Positions 8,618-14,535 of a stretch of 14,535 bases of DNA are shown here, in pieces. Position numbers and translations under genes: made by a program. The notes under the pieces were generated by a model. It was given only the letters and a program-made list of their open reading frames with translations, had not been told where the DNA came from and searched no databases. The stretch comes from Cymbomonas tetramitiformis (taxonomy: Eukaryota; Chlorophyta; Pyramimonadophyceae; Pyramimonadales; Pyramimonadaceae): positions 1 through 14,535 of the forward strand of contig LGRX02031156.1 in the NCBI GenBank assembly GCA_001247695.2, in the 5' to 3' direction. How positions within the stretch are numbered: the stretch's first letter is position 1; each line of letters opens with the position of its first letter.

Positions 8618-11600
8618 TTATTCATCATTCTCATCTTCCTCATCTGCATCATTCTCTTCTTCCTCAGATTCGGCAGTGGCCGCTTCCATGCCCTTCGCCG
8701 TCGGTTCGCTCTTCTGTTTTGGCTTCGTCTCGGCGTCCTGATCGGGCTCGTTGTCGAAATTGATCAGCCGTTGCTGCGCAGAGCTGACCATGAACTGGTC
8801 GTGGTCGAAGCCGATCGCGTTCATACCACACCTCATGGCGGCCATGGACGTCGAGCCGACGCCGCAGCAAGCGTCGAGAATCCAGTTGAGTGGATGGCCG
8901 TTCTCATCCATCTTGCCCGGATTGTCACCGAGCATGTGACACTGGATCAGCTCCATCAACAGAGCTTGGGGTTTCTGATGGTTATTCACGGCTTTGTTGT
9001 CGCGTTTGAACATCTGGTGCACAACCGGGAAGCCGCGCAAAAGTGACGCGCGGCTCACACGTTCAGCTTCTCCAGTATCAAAGTTGAACATCCACTCCGG
9101 CTTTTTAGTAGACTCCCCCTGGGCATCGCTCTTTACATGGTACCCCAGGACGCCACATTCAACGTCATTGTAGCGCACGATCCTGTTGGGGTTCATGTTC
9201 ACGTTCTGCTTGTGCCAGAAGAACCGCTCCGCGCGGCCGGAGCAGTAATTGTCAATCACCTCCAGGAAATCGTTTTGTTGGACGAAACCGCAAAAGATAG
9301 CGACTGTCCATGCCGGGGCGGTGGTCTTGGCGTTGAAAGACTCCAGGAACGGTTGCACCTCCTCCTTGGTCATCGCGTCGGGAGTCTTCTCCTTGTCAAG
9401 GGCGTAATTGCAGTCGATGATCGTCCCCGTGAAGGGCAGCCTCGGGACGTCCTTCATATCGCTCATGCTGCCCTTGACGATCTTCCAACGAGGGAACATC
9501 GGCACGTTCGTCTCATGTGTGGGCTCGTCGTCCTCAAGGCCTGCATCTCCTGGAACCTTAAGCTCCGGCCCCTCGGTCCGCGCCTCCCGATAGAGTTTGA
9601 TGTCGACTTTCACCTCGACCTGTTGCAAGCCTAGGATGTGCCCCGCGCGTGGCGCCTGCGCTTCTTGGAGATTCGCCCGCGCGTTCTCGACGTAATTCAA
9701 GATCGCGTGCGGAACTTCCCCAGATCCCCCCCGGCGCGCTCCCCCCTGAGTTGAAGGTAAGCAGCCGATCAACGACTCGATTTTCTCTTGGGAGCTCCAG
9801 TAGGGGGTGAGCTCGGCCTTGAATGCGTCCCAGGTTTGCAATCCCGCCGCGGACACCAAGTGCTTCTGCACCATGCGTTCCTTCTTGAACTGGCTTATCA
9901 TCAGGCCCCCCTCTTTTACCGACAACTCCTTCTGAATAATCAGGCGCAGATACGTGTCCACCTTGTCGAACTCCGCCTCCCCCGCCAAGCCGCCCAAGTT
10001 AATCCAGAACGTCATACCCATGGATTTGGCATTGTGGAGAAACTGAGCTTCTTCCCCCAAAATGCCTGCCCCTTTAGACGAGCCCGCTCCGTGGTCCCCG
10101 CCTCCTCGTTGCACCTCGTCTTCCATCTGCAAGTAAAAAAAACATTTTTAGAATGTCTTGAAATATAGAAAAGGATGCTTTGGGGGGGTAAACACTGTTT
10201 GAAGCAAAAGTAAAAAGCAATTTACCTGTCGGTTGGAGGTGCCTTTTTTGCCAGCTTTCTTGGCGGGTCCCTTAGCGGGCGAAGATGAGGCCTTGCGCTT
10301 TTTGGTCTTCGAAGCCAAAGGGTTTTTCATGCCCTTCAGGTCAAACCTTCTGTAAGCCTCCATGATCTTAACGCAGAGGTCCCACGTCTGCGGCCGGAAA
10401 TTGGCAATTGTCCAGTGCATGAAGTAGTGGTTGATTTGCACGCCGCCGAACACATGCTTGGACATCGCTACTTCCTTCACATGCGTCTCCATCGACTGGT
10501 TCAAGTGAGACATTACGGGGTACCAACTTGTGACCCGATCGAGGTGAGCGTTGATGTCATCCTCCAGCGTCTTCACCGTCACGTCTACCTCAGGGAGGGT
10601 CTCAAGGTCTCCCTCGCGCTCAGACGTCTCCACATCCTCGATGTACTGGAATCCCTTGGGATATTTCTCGATATCCGGGACTGCAAATCCATGCTCTGAT
10701 TCGAACTCCGCCATTTTTTGCACCAGCCCTCCGACCTCGTAATACCCAGGTTGATAAGAGGTACCCTCTTCGGTGTCCTCGGGGACACCGGCGACGAACT
10801 CGGAGATCAACGCTTCTCGGTAAACCTTGTACACGACCCCATTCTTTTCGAAAAGGGTCGAACGAAGCCCTTGCATGAACTGAGTGTGGTCTTTGCCTTT
10901 CGTCTTCTGGTCGATTTGGTTCTGCATCTCGCCTAAGAACCGAATCATGTCAGGCGTGAGACCGATGTAGATCTTGCTCTCGAAGAACTGGAAAGCTGCT
11001 ATCTCCAACGGGATTTCCTCGTGACACTCGTCGGTGGCTTGATAACAGTGCTGGTGCCCAAAAACCTTGCCTCTGTATTCTCCCCTGAGAGCTTTTTTCA
11101 GGGAGAATTCGGCACGGGTTTTGACATCGTCGATGGCAACAAGACCCGCATTGAAAGGGGCCCACGGGTTCTCCTTCCTGCTGTTCTTGATCTCGTTCAC
11201 CCAGCCCCTCTCTTGATCCCGGCAGGCCTCGTACCCCGTCGCGTGGTACAGGCATCCAATGGGGAGACGAAACACACTCCCTTTCTCCGCCGCCTCGTCG
11301 AAATCCATCGGGTTCGGCCACCGGTGCTCCATCTCGATTTGCCTGCACAGCTTTGCTTTCTCCTCAAAATCCATCTTTGCTGCATGCTCCACTGTTAGCT
11401 TAGCGTGCCACCCATGTGCAGCCACCTCGGCTGCCTTCCTTGCCTCAGATGGGGTGGCCACTTGAGACATATCCACATTGGCGCCCGCTCCAGTAAAAGC
11501 TCTGGAGCCACCAGGTCCTTGAAGGGCGCGTTCGGCAGCACGCTGCACATCCGTTCTCCTGGCAGCCTGGGACAAGACGAAACTGTTCATTAGCTAATGA

Positions 11601-12870
11601 ACGCCTTCCGCCCCGGTCAGGGCTCAGGGCGCGCGGTTCGAGGCGGAAGGCGTTCATTAGCTAATGAACGCCTTCCGCCCCGGTCAGGGCTCAGGGCGCG
11701 CGGTTCGAGGCGGAAGGCGTTCATTAGCTAATGAACGCCTTCCGCCCCGGTCAGGGCTCAGGGCGCGCGGTTCGAGGCGGAAGGCGTTCATTAGCTAATG
11801 AACGCCTTTCGCCCCGGTCAGGGCTCAGGGCGCGCGGTTCGAGGCGGAAGGCGTTCATTAGCTAATGAACGCCTTTCGCCCCGGTCAGGGCTCAGGGCGC
11901 GCGGTTCGAGGCGGAAGGCTTTCATTAGCTAATGAACGCTTTCCGCCCCGGTCCAGGCGCAGGGCGCGCGTTTCGAGGCCGAAAGCGTTCATTAGCTAAT
12001 GAACGCTTTTCGCCCCGGTCCAGGCGCAGAGCGCGCGTTTCGAGGCCGAAAGCGTTCATTAGCTAATGAACGCTTTTCGCCCCGGTCCAGGCGCAGGGCG
12101 CGCGTTTCGAGGCCGAAAGCGTTCATTAGCTAATGAACGCTTTTTGCCCCGGTCCAGGCGCAGGGCGCGCGTTTCGAGGCCGAAAGCGTTCATTAGCTAA
12201 TGAACGCTTTCCGCCCCGGTCCAGGCGCAGAGCGCGCGTTTCGAGGCCGAAAGCGTTCATTAGCTAATGAACGCCTTCCGCCCCGGTCCAGGCGCAGGGC
12301 ATGAAAGGGACGTACCGAAGCCTCTACAACAGGTATCTCGCCAGCAAGTCCGATGTCATCGATCACTGGCGCTGGCCTCCTGTTTTGCCAGAAAGGAGCT
12401 GTAATCGACGCTTTCCACGCCTGGTTTACATAGCTCGCTAGATAGAATTCTTTGCTTTTATTTTCTTCTGCTGCTCTAGTTTTCAAACTTTGAAAAGCCA
12501 AAAGCCGATTTGTGTGCTTTGGAAGGCTTAAGGCTTCCTCAAAGTTTGCGCTGTCTAATTCGATCACAGTAAGCTTTCTGTTTCTGTACGCGACGAAATA
12601 CAGAATTGGAGTCTCGTTCTCAATGATACTGTACGCTACGCGTTTCTCAGGAAGGAGGCTACCCCCGAGTACAGTCGAAGAGGTAAACTGAGGAAAACTA
12701 AAAATTATTTCTTCATTTTGCTCGGCAGGGTCATCAGAGTGAATCACTATTTGCAAACTGTCTGGAGGATCGTCGGCTTCAAGGGTTCTAACAATGCTCC
12801 ACTTGTTACCAAGATAGAGCTGGAAAATATGTTGAGCCCTCAGTGCTTGAAATGTTTCGAGTGTCGCCAT
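8618..12870 (-). CDS. Three-exon gene: large protein with C-terminal permuted DNA-methyltransferase-like domain
   Basis: Gene model from splice signals: exon 1 12870-12316, exon 2 11566-10226, exon 3 10126-8618 (1134 codons). Donors TCG|GTACGT and CAG|GTAAAT and acceptors TTGTCCCAG and ACTTGCAG are strong, and both introns are phase 0. The ATG at 12870 sits in a good context (GCAATGG). Exon 1 encodes 185 residues of unknown fold. Exon 2 is unrecognised and ends in a Lys/Ala/Pro-rich, nuclear-signal-like stretch (TKKRKASSSPAKG). Exon 3 ends with a class-beta-like amino-methyltransferase signature: motif IV-like IIDCNYAL (residue about 868), motif X NNHQKPQALL (about 1013), motif I ILDACCGVGSTSMAA followed by IGFDHD (about 1048), then an acidic tail. 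The IV-X-I order is permuted. DPPY is replaced by DCNY, so catalysis is doubtful. It lies divergent to a transposase-like gene. Alternative: exons 2-3 form a separate gene starting at 11590. Confidence 0.7.
10127..10225 (-). other. 99-bp spliceosomal intron 2 of the methyltransferase-like gene
   Basis: On the minus strand the donor is GACAG|GTAAAT and the acceptor TTTACTTGCAG|ATGG, the latter preceded by a T8 tract. The intron interrupts between complete codons, and removing it fuses two long frames of 455 and 502 codons. Without splicing, the upstream frame would end after 25 intron-encoded residues. Confidence 0.85.
11567..12315 (-). other. 749-bp intron 1 of the methyltransferase-like gene, filled by a palindromic array
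   Basis: The donor TCG|GTACGT (exon end 12316) and the acceptor TTTCGTCTTGTCCCAG|GCT (exon start 11566) bracket tandem array 1 almost exactly. The array lies 18 bases from the acceptor and about 20 bases from the donor. Both sites are phase 0, so the two coding exons join in frame. Confidence 0.7.
11585..12300. repeat. Palindromic tandem array 1: 11 palindromes at exact 67-bp period
   Basis: The 18-bp palindrome GTTCATTAGCTAATGAAC starts at 11585, 11652, 11719, 11786, 11853, 11920 (one mismatch), 11987, 12054, 12121, 12188 and 12255, always 67 bp apart. In the left half the perfect palindrome extends to 38 bp (arms add GGCGGAAGGC/GCCTTCCGCC). In the right half the arms are GAAAGC/GCTTTC and the GC-rich spacer also differs, so there are two subtypes that meet near 11937. 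The spacers are near-identical within each subtype. Confidence 0.97.
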
Positions 12871-13194
12871 TGCGAAATGAGAGAAATTGGCTGTCAACTG
12901 TGAAAGGGGTGTGTGTGAAAGAACTTTGAAAAAGTGATGTAACTTTAGCACAATATAAAAAGTCATTTCTGGCGGCTAAAAATGACATGTCGAATATCGA
13001 TGTCAATTTTAATCAAAAATGACATTCGCTGTCGCTTTTTGATTCGGTCTGTTCAGATCAAGGATATGATTTTAAGATATCCTGGTGTCATTTGCGCTGA
13101 AATCGAGGATCGATCGATTCAGTAAGATAGAAATTCTTGGTTGACTCGCAAGTCTATATCATTTTTAGAACGTAAAAAACGGCTTCATAAGCTA
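12871..13194. promoter_or_regulatory. Divergent promoter region between the two genes
   Basis: This AT-rich interval separates the minus-strand ATG (12870) from the proposed plus-strand ATG (13195). A plus-strand TATA-like TATAAAAAG lies at 12954-12962; the minus strand there reads TTTTTATATTG. AAAAATGACAT occurs at 12978-12988 and 13015-13025, with an inverted, one-mismatch copy at 13000-13010, forming an imperfect palindrome centred near 12994. These could be binding sites for a regulator or transposase (inference). Confidence 0.5.
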
Positions 13195-14535
13195 ATGACG
13201 GCTAATTTTGACGAAAATATGTTTTCTATTCCTTTCGATGAAGGTTGCGAGATTATCTGCAAACCGTGCCTGGGAATAGTTATTGAAGATTCTATGGAAA
13301 TAGGGGCTGACTTTTTCAATCATGAGCCAATTCCAAGCACAGCCCCAAGCGCGAATACGCAATTAGTTCTTTGGAACGCGCCTTTGACGTGTAGATCGGA
13401 AGTTAGCTCTAATTCTTCACGCGTTTCCGGGTCACGCGCTTTGCGCGAAATTGACTTACAAGAGATAAAAAGGAGACTTGATACAGAATTTTCAGAGACA
13501 AGTTTGGACTTGAGGAATGAAGACCCTCTTGTTTGTTTAAATGGTGAAGTAAACAAGCAGATTGTCGTGCGCAAAAACCGTACGAATCCGACATACGCAA
13601 GAAACAATATACGGGCGTAATTAGTATTAAGCAGCGACGTTTGCAGGCTGACAGTATATCAATGGCAGAAACCATTAAGTGCAATTGCAAGTCGCACTGC
13701 TGTCTATCTTTCTCATCCGCAGATATTCAGTCTTTTCGCGAAAATATTTTCAGTATGTCGCAAAAAGATAGAAAGGAATTCTTCGTGAAGGACTTGCTAA
13801 AAAACAGCTTTCGATCTGAGGACAAGTTCGACTTCAAATACTTTTTGGGCAAGAAGCAGGTATGTTTTTTTTTGAACTCGTTCATTAGCTAATGAACGGC
13901 CTCTGGCAAAAGCGCGACTCACAATTAGACACTTTGGCTACGGGAACCGTTCATTAGCTAATGAACGGCCTCTGGCCAAAGCGCGACTCACAATTAGACA
14001 CTTTGGCTTCGGGAACCGTTCATTAGCTAATGAACGGCCTCTGGCCAAAGCGCGACTCACAATTAGACACTTTGGCTGCGGGAACCGTTCATTAGCTAAT
14101 GAACGGCCTCTGGCCAAAGCGCGACTCACAATTAGACACTTTTGCTGCGGGAACCGTTCATTAGCTAATGAACGGCCTCTGGCCAAAGCGCGACTCACAA
14201 TTAGACACTTTGGCTGCGGGAACCGTTCATTAGCTAATGAACGGCCTCTGGCCAAAGCGCGACTCACAATTAGACACTTTGGCTACGGGAACCGTTCATT
14301 AGCTAATGAACGGCCTCTGGCCAAAGCGCGACTCACAATTAGACACTATGGCTACGGGAACCGTTCATTAGCTAATGAACGGCCTCTGGCCAAAGCGCGA
14401 CTCACAATTAGACACTTTGGCTACGGGAACCGTTCATTAGCTAATGAACGGACTCTGGCCAAAGCGAAATTTTTCTTGGACCTTGTGATAGATTGTGTAA
14501 TGTCATCACAGGAATGTGGAATATTGTATCATAAA
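13195..14535 (+). CDS. Partial gene with Cys-rich, transposase-N-terminus-like segment (runs off the window)
   Basis: Proposed exons are 13195-13548, 13647-13859 and 14512 onward. The first frame starts at ATG 13195 (MTANFDENMF) and includes CEIICKPC. The donor GAA|GTAAAC and acceptor TTTGCAG give a 98-bp phase-0 intron, which is the least certain join. Exon 2 has KCNCKSHCCLSF followed by a helical DRKEFFVKDLL segment and ends FLGKKQ at a strong donor, CAG|GTATGT. A potential acceptor at 14511 (ATCACAG|GAATGT) keeps phase 0 and continues ECGILYHK to the window end. This Cys cluster, helix and GK layout resembles the region ahead of the catalytic domain in some eukaryotic DDE transposase-like proteins. 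The catalytic part is out of view, so transposase identity is an inference. It is divergent from the methyltransferase-like gene. Confidence 0.5.
13549..13646 (+). other. Candidate 98-bp intron in the Cys-rich gene
   Basis: The plus-strand frame opened at 13195 stops at 13618-13620, while the Cys-rich frame lies in another register. A GTAAAC donor at 13549 and a TTTGCAG acceptor ending at 13646 join them in phase 0, with a size close to the 99-bp intron of the neighbouring gene. An alternative pair is donor 13544 with acceptor 13668. Confidence 0.45.
13860..14511 (+). other. Candidate 652-bp intron filled by palindromic array 2
   Basis: A consensus donor CAG|GTATGT followed by a T-rich stretch marks the start. 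The acceptor ATCACAG at 14511 is weaker but keeps the frame open to the window end. The array occupies all but about 20 bases at the donor side and about 40 at the acceptor side. Confidence 0.6.
13880..14470. repeat. Palindromic tandem array 2: 9 palindromes at exact 69-bp period
   Basis: GTTCATTAGCTAATGAAC starts at 13880, 13949, 14018, 14087, 14156, 14225, 14294, 14363 and 14432, always 69 bp apart. Most copies are extended to CCGTTC...GAACGG. The 51-base spacers are nearly identical, with scattered single substitutions, and most contain a second stem, GCCAAAG...CTTTGGC, with a 21-base loop. The spacer is unrelated to that of array 1 although the palindrome is the same. Confidence 0.97.

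Noticed and set aside
12868..12966. Upstream ATG at 12966 as the start of the methyltransferase-like gene
   Set aside because: The ATG at 12870 has the better context, and the upstream ATG lies next to the TATA-like sequence and promoter palindrome.
12982..13125. ATG at 12982 as the start of the plus-strand gene
   Set aside because: It is in the same register as the later frame but is closed by TAA at 13123-13125, and a 47-bp intron using the nearby donor (13122) would put a stop right after the join.
13938..14267. 109-codon minus-strand ORF with a repeating RSLANERFP pattern
   Set aside because: It is an artefact of translating array 2 (69 bp is a multiple of 3), with no independent coding evidence.
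11585..14470. CRISPR-like arrays (palindromic repeat plus spacers)
   Set aside because: The spacers are near-identical within each array, the spacing is 67/69 bp and the arrays sit in introns of eukaryotic genes. These are satellites, not CRISPR.
1..14535. tRNA, rRNA or bacterial-type operon signals
   Set aside because: None was seen; the splice sites and retroelement point to eukaryotic nuclear DNA.

Overview
The window looks like nuclear DNA of a eukaryote with small GT-AG introns. A green (streptophyte/charophyte-like) alga is my best guess, from one clue: a Ty3/gypsy retroelement carrying a C5-cytosine DNA methyltransferase, an arrangement reported for charophytes (dinoflagellate retroelements carry methyltransferases too). 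No rRNA, tRNA or ordinary housekeeping gene was recognised. Almost everything is mobile-element or repeat DNA.

Layout. 1-2292 is non-coding: a 92-bp tandem repeat with hairpins (1-318), a 42-bp tandem repeat (about 521-652), a long gene-less stretch, and a 257-bp inverted-repeat structure (2014-2270). From about 2293 to 8348, on the minus strand, lies a decayed 5'-truncated Ty3/gypsy retrotransposon. In its coding order it has the RT thumb, RNase H, C5-cytosine methyltransferase, integrase, PHD finger, a second amino-methyltransferase-like domain, a polypurine tract and a probable LTR. Several frameshifts break it, as does a 280-bp hAT-type MITE (4107-4386) with a perfect 8-bp target duplication.

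The RT domain stops abruptly at about 8348, where a different AT-rich unit begins. That unit holds two divergent genes. The minus-strand gene (12870 to 8618, three exons, about 1134 codons) ends in a circularly permuted DNA-methyltransferase-like domain. The plus-strand gene (from about 13195, running off the window) has a Cys-rich segment resembling the N-terminal part of some eukaryotic transposase-like proteins. All inferred introns are phase 0.

The most striking feature is that the large intron of each gene consists almost wholly of a tandem array: 11 palindromes at exactly 67-bp spacing in one, 9 at exactly 69-bp spacing in the other. Both arrays share the 18-bp palindrome GTTCATTAGCTAATGAAC, but their spacers are unrelated. 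I propose that 8349 to beyond 14535 is one side of a large, possibly undescribed DNA transposon coupling a methyltransferase-like protein to a transposase-like protein, inserted into the gypsy copy. The second end and the transposase catalytic domain lie outside the window, so this remains an inference.
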